Positions 9,304-17,865 of a DNA stretch of 64,000 nt are shown piece by piece (position 1 is the first letter of the stretch; every line of letters begins with the position of its first letter). Both the position numbers and the translations under genes were made by a program. The stretch spans positions 89,669 to 153,668 of the forward strand of contig JBMNNF010000005.1 of NCBI GenBank assembly GCA_050953825.1, given 5' to 3'. Source of the DNA: DUQW01 sp050953825. GTDB lineage: Bacteria; Bacillota_I; Bacilli_A; Acholeplasmatales; Acholeplasmataceae. The notes under the pieces are model-generated. The model had not been told where the DNA came from, searched no databases, and saw only the letters and a list, made by a program, of their open reading frames with translations.

Positions 9304-10320
9304 ATGATTGTAAAAAGAGCTTTATTAAAATCAGAAATTGATAAAATTAAAGATTTTTTACATAAGATGAATTTATCTTGGGATGATGAAATTCTTCATT
9401 CATTTTATGTGGAGCACAATCATGAAATTATTGCAACTGGTTCACGATCCCATCAAGTAATTAAATGTCTAGCAGCAGATAAAAACTGGCAACAACTTAA
9501 TTTAACGAATTTATTAGTTGATGAAATAACTAAATCATTTAATGAAGACCAAATCTATCACTACTATGTAGCAACTGAAGTTAAAAATAGTGAAATTTTT
9601 AAAAGCTTAGGATTTAGTGAAATTATTCGAACTGATATGGTAGTACTATTTGAAAAAGGGATTGATTTGATTAAAGATAAACTAAATCAATTAAAAGTAC
9701 AATTAGAAAATCATCTTAAGACAAAATTAAATAATTTAGATGTTGGTGCTATCGTTATCAATGCTAATCCAATAACTTTGGGTCATTTAAAATTAATTGA
9801 AACAGCTAAAAGTAATCATGAAATTTTGATTATCTTTTTAGTTGAAGAAGATTCATCATTTTTTTCTTACAAAGAAAGAATGTCACTTTTATACTTGGCT
9901 GTTCATCATTTACACAATGTTTTTATTCTTCCTTCAACTGAGTACTTAGTTTCAAAAATGACCTTTCCTAGTTATTTTTTGAAAGAAAAAACATCTTTAA
10001 CTGAATATCAAACAATTATTGATACATCAATTTTTAATAAATATTTTATTCCAATATTTAATATTAGTAAACGATATGTTGGAAACGAAACGAAATCTTA
10101 TATGACTTCATATAATGAGACACTAAAAAATATTTTAAAAGATAAATTAGAATTAATCAATCGCTATCAATTAAATAATGAAGTTATTTCTAGTTCTAAG
10201 GTTAGAGAATTAATAAAAAATAATGAAATAGAAAAAGCACTTGAATATATGCCGAAAACTACTCACGCGTTATTTAAAGAAATAGTAAGGAGTAAGATAA
10301 ATGGAAAAAATAATTTTTGA
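9304..10320 (+). CDS. citC: [Citrate (pro-3S)-lyase] ligase (acetylating enzyme)
   Basis: A 338-residue enzyme that acetylates the CitD prosthetic group using ATP and acetate, switching the lyase on. The N-terminal 120 residues form a GNAT-like region; the C-terminal half is a nucleotidyltransferase with NPITLGH near residue 155 (the HxGH-like motif) and a late SSSKVREL segment. Length and order match CitC. It overlaps the next gene by 20 bases, whose AAGGAG ribosome site lies inside citC. Confidence 0.92.
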   Translation: MIVKRALLKSEIDKIKDFLHKMNLSWDDEILHSFYVEHNHEIIATGSRSHQVIKCLAADKNWQQLNLTNLLVDEITKSFNEDQIYHYYVATEVKNSEIFKSLGFSEIIRTDMVVLFEKGIDLIKDKLNQLKVQLENHLKTKLNNLDVGAIVINANPITLGHLKLIETAKSNHEILIIFLVEEDSSFFSYKERMSLLYLAVHHLHNVFILPSTEYLVSKMTFPSYFLKEKTSLTEYQTIIDTSIFNKYFIPIFNISKRYVGNETKSYMTSYNETLKNILKDKLELINRYQLNNEVISSSKVRELIKNNEIEKALEYMPKTTHALFKEIVRSKINGKNNF

Positions 10321-11551
10321 AAGAGAGTCATACTATCAAAATATTTTTGACAATTTAAAGGATTATGACGTTTGTATTAATCTATCGGTTAACGGACCAG
10401 GTAATTCAAAATACTCAAATGAGGCCAAACTTCTAATTTCTTATTTTGACAAACTAATTGATTATTACTATTTAAAAAAAGAAGTTAGTAACACGGCCCA
10501 AGGTTTACAAATTACATATTATCTAAAAGATGTTACTGCTAAAGAAGTTAAAGAAGAAATGGTCAAATTAGAAGATAATCATCCGTTAGGACGGTTTATT
10601 GATCTTGATGTGTTTGAGCGTGATAATCCAGTTAGTTTATCACGCAATCGGTTAAGAAAATGTTATTTATGTGATGAACCAGCTTTTGTCTGTCAAAGAA
10701 ATCGAACTCATCGATTAACTGATTTAGAAATTTATTTTAAGCGCGAAGTTTTAAACTTTTTAGGTGAAGAAATTAGTCGTCTTGTTGAAAAAAGTATTTT
10801 ATTAGAGTTAAATCTACACCCTAAATTTGGACTAGTTACACCGTACACCAGTGGTTCACATTATGATATGAACTACGATTTAATGTTAAAAGGAGCGAAG
10901 TCAATTATTCCATTTTTAAGAGAAATGTTTAAAGCTGTACCACGAATTACTAATCCTTTGGAATTGATTATTAACAATCAAGTAATAGGTGTGATCGCTG
11001 AAAAACAAATGCTGAAAGCGACTAACGGAGTTAATTGCTATAAAGGATTAATCTATAATTTAGGGGTGTTAATAACAGCTAGCACATTTGCCATTATTAA
11101 TTTAGAAGATTATGATTATACATATATCTTCGCTAAAGAAATGGCAAAAGAGACATTTAATCAAAACGACTTTAATACATATGGTGAGAAAGTCTATCAA
11201 AAATATAGTTTTGGTGGAATTAGAGAAGAGGCAATGTCGGGTTTTCCGAGTGTCCAAAAAGTCTTACCGTTACTTGATAATTTTGAAGACAAAACATTAC
11301 TTAAAGCTTTAGTTAAATTAATTATCAAAACTAATGATACAGTATTATTAAAAAGGAGTGGGTCATTGGATAATTTAAAACAAATCAAAAAGAAATTTAA
11401 ATCACTTAATATTGATGATATGGATGAAGTTAATGAGTTGAGTGATTATTGCATAGAAAACAATTTAAGTTTTGGTGGATCAGCTGATTTACTGACAACA
11501 TCTATCTATTTGAAGAAGATGCAGGAAATATTTAGTTTTATACAATTATAA
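10301..11551 (+). CDS. citXG: Fused CitX-CitG: lyase prosthetic group transferase and triphosphoribosyl-dephospho-CoA synthase
   Basis: Two maturation enzymes in one 416-residue chain. Residues 1 to about 155 match CitX, which attaches the prosthetic group to apo-CitD: GRFIDLDVF, LSRNRLRKCYLCDEPA, then a cluster of Cys/Arg/His. From about 160 onward it matches CitG, which makes the group from dephospho-CoA and ATP: LHPKFGLVTPYTSGSHYDM, SFGGIREEAMSGFPSV near residue 305, and SFGGSADLLTTSIYL at the end. CitXG fusions are known in Haemophilus. With CitC this completes the maturation set. Confidence 0.9.
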   Translation: MEKIIFERESYYQNIFDNLKDYDVCINLSVNGPGNSKYSNEAKLLISYFDKLIDYYYLKKEVSNTAQGLQITYYLKDVTAKEVKEEMVKLEDNHPLGRFIDLDVFERDNPVSLSRNRLRKCYLCDEPAFVCQRNRTHRLTDLEIYFKREVLNFLGEEISRLVEKSILLELNLHPKFGLVTPYTSGSHYDMNYDLMLKGAKSIIPFLREMFKAVPRITNPLELIINNQVIGVIAEKQMLKATNGVNCYKGLIYNLGVLITASTFAIINLEDYDYTYIFAKEMAKETFNQNDFNTYGEKVYQKYSFGGIREEAMSGFPSVQKVLPLLDNFEDKTLLKALVKLIIKTNDTVLLKRSGSLDNLKQIKKKFKSLNIDDMDEVNELSDYCIENNLSFGGSADLLTTSIYLKKMQEIFSFIQL

Positions 11552-11568
11552 TTTATAGGAGGGATATT

Positions 11569-12447
11569 ATGAAAAAATTTAGAAAAATCTTAATTGTATT
11601 ATTAATTATTTTTGGTGGTTTCTATTTAGTTGGTTGTGAGAAAAACGAAGATAAAAAACAAGTAGAAACAATCGTTAATGAAATTTTCGAAAACAACAAC
11701 AGCATTTTCATCAGTGAGGGTACCGATGGCAACATTCTTTTTAATTATGACGCTTTAGCTGGGGTTAATTTGTTAAACAAGAACGGATATAAATTTGATT
11801 TAACGAAAATTGTATCGAAAGATAAAGTATCAAATTACTTAAATTCCGCAGTTATTAATGGTGAAGGCGATGCCTTTAAGTTATTACAACTAGCTCGGGC
11901 TTATGGCTTGCCTATTCCAGAGTCGATTAAAAATTTTACGCGAGATTTAGCAAGCGTCAGTTCATTTTATTCATATCCAATGGCGTTAACTTTAATTAAT
12001 ACATTCAACAATAATCAAACTCTATTAACAACAATTTTAGCTGACATTCCTACAGTTCATACGAATGAATGGTTTGATGCTGATACAGCTGCATTTATTT
12101 TGGCAACATCAACAACACATGAAGTCAACAAGAGTGGATTATATGAAGTAATTGAATCGAAGATTACTCCAAATGGTGTTAAATCATGGGATGATAATCC
12201 TGGTGCATCATCAACGGCAATGGTAATTATTGCCTACACATCAAATAAGGTATCTTTGACATATGATAATGGAACTAATTTGCTACATGCTTTATTGAAT
12301 TTTTATGATAATCAAAAACATGGATTCAAAGCGAATGCTGCAGCTGAAGATGTGGATTTGATGTTTGCTACACCTCAAAGCTTTGCGGCACTTGCAATAT
12401 ATTTAGCAAGTTTAAAATCTAAAAAAGCTCCTAATTTATACTATTAA
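11569..12447 (+). CDS. Lipoprotein with predicted alpha/alpha-barrel, candidate cobalamin-binding alpha domain
   Basis: A 292-residue lipoprotein: Lys/Arg-rich start, hydrophobic core and lipobox YLVGC with Cys23 as the lipidated residue. The mature part lacks obvious enzyme motifs but has short helical repeats of the kind in terpenoid-cyclase/intrinsic-factor folds: WFDADTAAFILATS, DDNPGASSTAMVIIAY, and a final ATPQSFAALAIYLASL. The next gene encodes a DUF4430 (transcobalamin C-terminal-like) protein, then an ECF S-component and a cobalamin adenosyltransferase. I infer that it is the alpha domain of an extracellular B12-capturing pair. Fold and function are inference. A strong ribosome site (AGGAGG) precedes the ATG. 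Confidence 0.55.
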   Translation: MKKFRKILIVLLIIFGGFYLVGCEKNEDKKQVETIVNEIFENNNSIFISEGTDGNILFNYDALAGVNLLNKNGYKFDLTKIVSKDKVSNYLNSAVINGEGDAFKLLQLARAYGLPIPESIKNFTRDLASVSSFYSYPMALTLINTFNNNQTLLTTILADIPTVHTNEWFDADTAAFILATSTTHEVNKSGLYEVIESKITPNGVKSWDDNPGASSTAMVIIAYTSNKVSLTYDNGTNLLHALLNFYDNQKHGFKANAAAEDVDLMFATPQSFAALAIYLASLKSKKAPNLYY

Positions 12448-12449
12448 AG

Positions 12450-12854
12450 TTGAATAAAAGAAATCTTATTATTAAAATTATTTCATCAATTATTGCGCTA
12501 GGTTTAATTATAACCTCTTTTGTCTTTTTATCCAAGCGAGAAGAGGCAAAACATAGCGGAACGATTACGGTTGAGTTAATTGATATTGATAATACGCTGT
12601 TATCAACGGATGAAATTAATTTTAAAAAAGGAGATACACTTTTAGGACTATTAGAAGCCAATTATGAAGTTGAGTATCAAATGGAGACCTTTGGTGCGTT
12701 TATCATAAGAATTGGCGATTTATATGCACCTAATCGATTTGAAACATTTATTAAAATAGAAGTCAATGGTGTTATGTCATCTGTTGGTGTTAGTAGTATC
12801 AAATTAGTTGATCAAATGAGAATAACCTTCAGGTTGACAAAGGTGGACACTTAA
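12450..12854 (+). CDS. DUF4430 (transcobalamin C-terminal-like) membrane-anchored protein
   Basis: A 134-residue protein with one N-terminal transmembrane or signal-anchor segment (residues 7-28) and no lipobox. The outer part has the DUF4430 pattern: GDTLLGLLEANYEVEY, then FGAFIIRIGDL, a VNGVMSSVGVSSIKL segment and a final strand. DUF4430 is related to the beta domain that closes over the vitamin in intrinsic factor and transcobalamin. The start is TTG at 12450, two bases after the previous stop, without a visible ribosome site, so coupling is likely. Cobalamin binding is inferred from context. Confidence 0.7.
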   Translation: MNKRNLIIKIISSIIALGLIITSFVFLSKREEAKHSGTITVELIDIDNTLLSTDEINFKKGDTLLGLLEANYEVEYQMETFGAFIIRIGDLYAPNRFETFIKIEVNGVMSSVGVSSIKLVDQMRITFRLTKVDT

Positions 12855-12855
12855 T

Positions 12856-13392
12856 ATGAAAAATAGCGAAAAGACCAAAAGATTAGTTACTATCTCTATT
12901 TTAACCGCGATATTATTTGTTCAAGAACAAATATTAACGCCAATACCGAATGTTCAATTAACGTTTCTGTTAATTATTTTGTATTGTAAAACGTTTAATT
13001 ATGTTGAATCGGTATTGATGATAACCGTTCATGTAATATTAGACAATTTATTAATGGGATCGTTTAACTTGACAGTAATGCCATTTATGTATCTTGGATA
13101 TTTAGTGATTCCAATTACCTTAAAAACAATTTTTAAAAAAGTAGAATCGCCATTAGGATTAGCAATTCTTAGCATTTTATATTCTTTAATTTACTCTTGG
13201 ATATTTTTTATTCCAGCGATATTAATATTAGAAATTCCATTTTGGACGTATCTAATTCAAGATATACCATTTGAAATAATTTTAGCAGCTTCTAGTTTTC
13301 TATCAGTTTTATGGTTATATCGTCCTTTAAAAAGAGTTCTTGATTCACATCTTGGATCAAAACCAATAATTAATGATGAAAGTGGTGAATAG
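12856..13392 (+). CDS. ECF transporter S component, probably cobalamin-specific
   Basis: A 178-residue integral membrane protein with five or six hydrophobic segments and a basic N-terminus (KTKRLVTISILTAILFVQE), typical of substrate-binding S components of energy-coupling-factor transporters. The ATPases and EcfT are not in the window, so it would share a module encoded elsewhere. Corrinoid specificity is inferred from the DUF4430 gene before it and the adenosyltransferase after it. It starts 1 base after the preceding stop. Confidence 0.75.
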   Translation: MKNSEKTKRLVTISILTAILFVQEQILTPIPNVQLTFLLIILYCKTFNYVESVLMITVHVILDNLLMGSFNLTVMPFMYLGYLVIPITLKTIFKKVESPLGLAILSILYSLIYSWIFFIPAILILEIPFWTYLIQDIPFEIILAASSFLSVLWLYRPLKRVLDSHLGSKPIINDESGE

Positions 13393-13393
13393 T

Positions 13394-13909
13394 ATGGAAA
13401 AAGGTTATATACATGTTTATACTGGTAATGGTAAAGGTAAGACAACTGCCTGTTTTGGGTTAGCTTTAAGAGCGAGTGGCGCTGGGAAAAGAGTCTTTAT
13501 TGGCCAATTTATGAAAGGCATGCCCGATTCGGCATTTAAGAGTTTTGAAAAAATCGATAATATTGATATTAAGATGTTTGGCGCTGCGCAATTTGTTGGT
13601 AATAATCCGAAATATACTGACATTACTAAAGCTAAAGAAGGGTATGAATATTCATTAAAAGTTTTGAAATCTAATGAATATGATGTTGTAATATTAGATG
13701 AATTAAATCTAACTTTTGTTACGGAATTAATTACTGAAGAAGAATTTAACGAGTTAATTGCCGCTAAACCAGAAGCCACCGAATTAATTATTACCGGAAG
13801 ATATGCGCCTGATTTTGTGAAAGAGGCCGCTGATTTAGTAACTGAAATGAGAGATGTCAAACATTACTATCGCGATGGAGTTTTAGCAAGAAGAGGGATT
13901 GACTTTTAA
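13394..13909 (+). CDS. cobA: Cob(I)alamin adenosyltransferase (CobA/BtuR type)
   Basis: Makes adenosylcobalamin, the coenzyme of glutamate mutase, by adenosylating reduced corrinoid. The 171-residue protein has the family P-loop YTGNGKGKTTACFGLALRA near the N-terminus, FIGQFMKG, VVILDELNLT and a terminal RRGIDF, all CobA/BtuR hallmarks. The ATG at 13394 lies one base after the previous stop; an upstream in-frame ATG at 13373 lies within the S-component gene. Last gene of the operon. Confidence 0.93.
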   Translation: MEKGYIHVYTGNGKGKTTACFGLALRASGAGKRVFIGQFMKGMPDSAFKSFEKIDNIDIKMFGAAQFVGNNPKYTDITKAKEGYEYSLKVLKSNEYDVVILDELNLTFVTELITEEEFNELIAAKPEATELIITGRYAPDFVKEAADLVTEMRDVKHYYRDGVLARRGIDF

Positions 13910-13947
13910 TTAAATAATAAATTTATTACAAAAGATTTTCATAAAAA

Positions 13948-13975
13948 AATCACCAAAGAAAAGACTTTGGTGATT
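13948..13975 (-). terminator. Intrinsic terminator for rnjA
   Basis: An 11-bp perfect inverted repeat (AATCACCAAAG, 13948-13958, with CTTTGGTGATT, 13965-13975) and a 6-base loop. On the minus strand it is followed by a T run (complement of the A run 13943-13949). On the plus strand no immediate T run follows, so for the cobA operon it is weaker. Confidence 0.8.
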
Positions 13976-13993
13976 AAACATGAAAATCTTTTT

Positions 13994-15688
13994 TTATTCA
14001 ATGACGTCAAAATTTCTAATAATTGGAATAATCATTGGTTTGCGTTGGGTGATATCATATATCTTATCTAATAAATAGTCAGAAAGTTTATTTTTAAATT
14101 CGTTTTCACTAATTAATTTGTCGTTATCAAATACGTTTAGAACAAATTTTTTAGTATCTTCAGCTAAAGCTTCAGTTAACGCTTCATTACCTTTCATATA
14201 GATAAAACCACGAGAAATAATCGTAGGATCGGTAATGATTTTCTTTTGTGCTGTATCAACAGTAATAACTACAGCAAACATTCCATCATCACTTAATAAT
14301 TTTCTTTCTCGAATAACATTGTTCGAGATATCGCCAATGCCGGTGCCATCAACATAAACATCGCCAGCTTGAACTCGACCAGCCAATCTAATATTATCAC
14401 TAGATACTGCTGCAACATCGCCATTATCCATAATTAAAATATTATCTGGATTAACACCGACATCAATCGCTAAATCACGATGGAATTTTAGCATGCGGTG
14501 TTCACCATGAACTGGAATAAAATATTTTGGTTTAGTTAAGGTTAACATTAATTTTAAATCATATTGATTACCATGGCCTGATGTATGCGTGTCAGCTAAA
14601 GGGCCATGAGTAATCACTTCAGCACCAATTCTAAATAGGGCGTTTATTGTTCGGTTAATTGGTTCTTGATTACCTGGAATTGGTGATGATGAGAAAATGA
14701 CAGTATCACCTGGAATCGCTTTAATGTAACGGTGAGAACCAGCAGCGATTCGGCTTAATACGGCTAATGGTTCGCCTTGAGAACCGGTACATAAAATAGT
14801 CAGCTTTTCCGGTGGGATGCGGTTGATATCACTCGGTTTCACAAAGATATCTTCTGGAGCTTGAATGTAGCCTGATTGAAGACCAATTTCAATCGCATTT
14901 TCCATTGATCTACCAACAACTGATACTTGCCTATTTGATAAAATTGAAGCGTCAATAATTTGTTGCATCCGGTAGATATTAGAAGCGAATGTCGCAATAA
15001 TGATTCTTCCCTTAATGTTATAAAATAATTCGTTAATTGATTCGCCAATCGCTTTTTCGGATTGAATTGGTTCATCACGTTCGGCATTAGTTGAATCAGA
15101 TAGAAGAAGTAACATTCCTTCTTCACTCATTTGCGATAACTTTTGATATTCAGCTCCTGGGCCTTCAGGAGTTAAATCAATTTTAAAATCACCAGTATGG
15201 AAAATGTATCCTTGTGGTGTTTTAAAGGCAATACCATGCATATCAGGTATGGAGTGATTGAGACGAACAAAGCTCACTTCAACTCCTGGAAAATTATATT
15301 TATAATGTGATTTATAGTCTTCAATTTTCGGAGGTTTAATATCAGTAAATTCACCCAGTTTCGCTTTAATTAAACTGACGGCGAACCCACTAGCATAAAT
15401 TTTTGGAATCTCAATTTTTCTTAATAAGTAAGGAATACCACCAATATGGTCTTCGTGACCATGCGTAATAAAAAGACCAACGATTCTTTCTTGATTTTCT
15501 TCTAAAAAAGTAAAGTCAGGTAAAACATAATCAATGCCTAGTAGATGAGCATCAGGGAACATAATCCCACAATCAACTAAAAAGATTTGATTATTAATAT
15601 CAAATACATACAAATTCTTCCCTACTTCACCTAAACCACCTAATGCTAAAATTCCGATTTCATCGGTTTTAAGTAAAGAATTTTTCAT
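13994..15688 (-). CDS. rnj: Ribonuclease J
   Basis: Metallo-beta-lactamase/beta-CASP ribonuclease with endo- and 5'-3' exonuclease activity, central to mRNA decay in Firmicutes. At 564 residues it is full length. Zinc-ligand motif HGHEDH is at residues 76-81; FHTGDFKID, SDSTNAE and HTSGHGNQYD follow in the expected order, with PVHGEHRML in the beta-CASP part. Only one copy is visible, so J1 versus J2 cannot be decided. It is transcribed opposite to the fermentation operon and divergently from the HAD phosphatase gene. Confidence 0.95.
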   Translation of the reverse strand: MKNSLLKTDEIGILALGGLGEVGKNLYVFDINNQIFLVDCGIMFPDAHLLGIDYVLPDFTFLEENQERIVGLFITHGHEDHIGGIPYLLRKIEIPKIYASGFAVSLIKAKLGEFTDIKPPKIEDYKSHYKYNFPGVEVSFVRLNHSIPDMHGIAFKTPQGYIFHTGDFKIDLTPEGPGAEYQKLSQMSEEGMLLLLSDSTNAERDEPIQSEKAIGESINELFYNIKGRIIIATFASNIYRMQQIIDASILSNRQVSVVGRSMENAIEIGLQSGYIQAPEDIFVKPSDINRIPPEKLTILCTGSQGEPLAVLSRIAAGSHRYIKAIPGDTVIFSSSPIPGNQEPINRTINALFRIGAEVITHGPLADTHTSGHGNQYDLKLMLTLTKPKYFIPVHGEHRMLKFHRDLAIDVGVNPDNILIMDNGDVAAVSSDNIRLAGRVQAGDVYVDGTGIGDISNNVIRERKLLSDDGMFAVVITVDTAQKKIITDPTIISRGFIYMKGNEALTEALAEDTKKFVLNVFDNDKLISENEFKNKLSDYLLDKIYDITQRKPMIIPIIRNFDVIE

Positions 15689-15810
15689 TTAATTCCCCCA
15701 ATAACGTGTTTTTGTTACTTATATTTTATCAAATATATTTAATAATTGGAAATAATAAGCGAACTATCGAATCAATAAAAGGATATGGTATAATTAAGAT
15801 AGGTGAAAAA

Positions 15811-16575
15811 ATGAAGAAAATTATTTTTTTTGATATAGATAATACTATCGTTGACTCAAAAACTCAATTAGTTCCACCTCAAACATTAGTAATGCTGGAA
15901 GAACTATCAAAAAGAGATGATGTTTATTTAGGGATTGCAACTGGTAGAGGCCCTGGAAGAATGGCCATTATCGCCGATATATTACATTATTTTGACGCTT
16001 TTGTATACTCAAATGGGTCTTATATTACTTTAAGTGGAGAAGTAATTTATGACTCGCCAATAGCTAATGATAAAATTGAAAATGTGTTAAAAGTAGCCGA
16101 AAAATATGATTTGTTGATGGGGGTGTCAGGGTTAGTTACCGACTCATTACTTCGACTTCAGCAGTGTGAAGAAATCAAATTAATGAACACTGCGAAATTA
16201 ACACCTGATTATTATCTACATCACAAAATCTATCAAACGTGGCTAGTGGCTAGTGATCGAGATCGGTTGATGGTTGCACTAAAAGAACTACCAAACTTTA
16301 ATCAATATTTGTGGACTAAGTCGGGTGTTGATTTAACAACAGATCATCACTCCAAGGGATTTGGGATCCTAAAAGTTAAAGAAAAATTAAGCCCAATTCA
16401 AGTGATTTCAATCGGTGATGGACATAACGATATTGATATGATAGAAGTCGCTGATATTGGCATCGCAATGGGAAACTCTAGAGTTGATGAGTTAAAAGAA
16501 AAAGCCGATTTAATCGGCCCTAGTGTTTCTGAAGATAAATTATATGACTTTTTGGAAAGTCATAAAATTATTTAA
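15811..16575 (+). CDS. HAD-superfamily (Cof-type) phosphatase
   Basis: A 254-residue HAD hydrolase of the Cof/IIB subfamily. The nucleophile motif FFDIDNTIVDSK opens the protein and the metal-binding motif IGDGHNDIDMI lies near residue 200; the C2-type cap sits between. Such enzymes dephosphorylate sugar phosphates or nucleotides; the substrate is unknown. The ATG at 15811 is supported by AGGTGA upstream and by a TATAAT at 15789-15794. The 3' end overlaps convergent coaD by 8 bases. Confidence 0.88.
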   Translation: MKKIIFFDIDNTIVDSKTQLVPPQTLVMLEELSKRDDVYLGIATGRGPGRMAIIADILHYFDAFVYSNGSYITLSGEVIYDSPIANDKIENVLKVAEKYDLLMGVSGLVTDSLLRLQQCEEIKLMNTAKLTPDYYLHHKIYQTWLVASDRDRLMVALKELPNFNQYLWTKSGVDLTTDHHSKGFGILKVKEKLSPIQVISIGDGHNDIDMIEVADIGIAMGNSRVDELKEKADLIGPSVSEDKLYDFLESHKII

Positions 16576-17056
16576 TAACTTTTTGATATTTACTACGAAT
16601 GATATCAATTAATTCATGCGGTACGTATGGTGAAATATCGGCATCATGATAAATTAATTCTTTAATAGCTGATGATGATATAAAGTGCATATCTTTGGTT
16701 GGGAACATAATTAATGTTTCGATTTCCGGATTTAAATTTTTGTTAAAACTATGTAGCTGATATTCACTAACATAGTCTAATAAATTTCTTAAACCTCGAA
16801 TCATCAGGCTAATATTATTTTCTTTAGCAAATTCAACTACTAGTTTATCAGTATGCATGATTTTAATATTTGGAATATCTTTTGTAACAAGTTTAATCAT
16901 ATTGATTCTTTCGTCAACAGTAAAAATAGTTTGTTTATTTACATTATCAGCAACAACTACGTATAATGTCGATACAAATTTACTCGCACGTCTTATTAAA
17001 TCTAAGTGACCATTAGTCATTGGATCAAAACTTCCAGGATAAATTGCCTTTTTCAT
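16568..17056 (-). CDS. coaD: Phosphopantetheine adenylyltransferase
   Basis: Fourth step of coenzyme A synthesis: joins 4'-phosphopantetheine and ATP to dephospho-CoA. The 162-residue protein carries the nucleotidyltransferase motif YPGSFDPMTNGHLDLI, the MIRGLRN segment and the ISSSAIKEL signature. Dephospho-CoA is also the substrate of the CitG half at 10301-11551. Divergent from the small membrane-protein gene, with a shared spacer 17057-17131. Confidence 0.96.
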   Translation of the reverse strand: MKKAIYPGSFDPMTNGHLDLIRRASKFVSTLYVVVADNVNKQTIFTVDERINMIKLVTKDIPNIKIMHTDKLVVEFAKENNISLMIRGLRNLLDYVSEYQLHSFNKNLNPEIETLIMFPTKDMHFISSSAIKELIYHDADISPYVPHELIDIIRSKYQKVIK

Positions 17057-17131
17057 ATAAACACCTCATAATTTGTTATATAATTATCATATCATAAGTT
17101 TTATAAAAAATGTATATAAGGAGTTGAAATT

Positions 17132-17617
17132 ATGCAAATTAAACGTCAAAGAATTTCATTTAGTGCCATTATTTTTATCTGGTTAACCCTTTTTGGAATT
17201 CAACATTTAATCTTAGAATTAGTCAGAGATAATGAAAAATTAAGAAGACTTTTAGGAATTATTTTACCACTAGTTTTATTGGTTGCATTAATTGGATTAG
17301 TTTTAGGAGTAAAATTCTTAATTCGTGATGATATGATTACGATAACCACACGTGATCATCAAGTATCAAGAATTTTAGGTTATATTGGGGCGGTCCCAAT
17401 TATTGTTTTAATTTTGTTTGACTATATTGTAAAAGATAAGCCACAAGTAAATTTCGTAGTTAATCTTGTCGCTTCAATTCTATTAATTTTAGTCGGATTA
17501 TTTGGTTCAATATATTATAGTATTATAATTTGCCAAAAACCGAGACATCCTTTTGGTCATGATGGAAAAGTAATTGAAGCTGAGTTTGAAGAAAAAGATA
17601 ATAATCTTCCAAGTTAA
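17132..17617 (+). CDS. Small integral membrane protein of unknown function
   Basis: A 161-residue protein with four hydrophobic segments (about residues 10-32, 41-62, 82-102 and 110-134), a short RDDMITITTRDHQ stretch between the second and third, and an acidic cytoplasmic tail (EAEFEEKDNN). I recognise no family. A good ribosome site (AAGGAG) precedes the ATG. Between coaD and the rimP operon it appears to be a single-gene unit. Confidence 0.7.
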   Translation: MQIKRQRISFSAIIFIWLTLFGIQHLILELVRDNEKLRRLLGIILPLVLLVALIGLVLGVKFLIRDDMITITTRDHQVSRILGYIGAVPIIVLILFDYIVKDKPQVNFVVNLVASILLILVGLFGSIYYSIIICQKPRHPFGHDGKVIEAEFEEKDNNLPS

Positions 17618-17817
17618 GTAAATATAATTTAAAAAACTATTATCCAAAATAATTTGATACTTCCAAAGTAGACACATGAAATAAACAAATGGTTTAGATT
17701 CAAATGGTATCTATGGTTATTTACTGTAGGCGTGTATCTTGGCAGTGTCATTTTTTTATTTGATAGTAAATTGTTTCACAAATATACATTATTTATCAAT
17801 AATAAATAAAAGTGTGA

Positions 17818-17823
17818 TATAAT
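17818..17823 (+). promoter_or_regulatory. Extended -10 promoter of the rimP-nusA-infB operon
   Basis: TATAAT preceded by TG one base upstream (TGATATAAT), an extended -10 element. No good -35 stands 17 bases before it. The transcript would start near 17830, just before the leader hairpin. Confidence 0.6.
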
Positions 17824-17838
17824 ACCTTTGACATTATT

Positions 17839-17865
17839 AGTGGGCCCCAATCCACTTATTTTTTT
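17839..17865 (+). promoter_or_regulatory. rimP leader hairpin with T run (attenuator-like)
   Basis: AGTGG (17839-17843) pairs with CCACT (17852-17856) across a loop containing CCCC, followed by TTATTTTTTT, then the GGAGAGAGG ribosome site of rimP. AGTGGG...CCACT hairpins with T runs are typical of rimP leaders in Firmicutes. The short T-tailed hairpin before the first gene suggests attenuation, perhaps through NusA encoded in the operon. That link is inference. Confidence 0.55.

Noticed and set aside
6681..11551. Citrate fermentation cluster
   Set aside because: No citrate carrier, no oxaloacetate decarboxylase and no citrate two-component system are nearby. The genes are embedded in the methylaspartate pathway, which uses a homologous citramalate lyase.
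15706..15810. Longer HAD protein starting at 15706
   Set aside because: The extra 35 residues precede the catalytic DxD motif without homology, and a TATAAT plus AGGTGA lie between; the ATG at 15811 is preferred.
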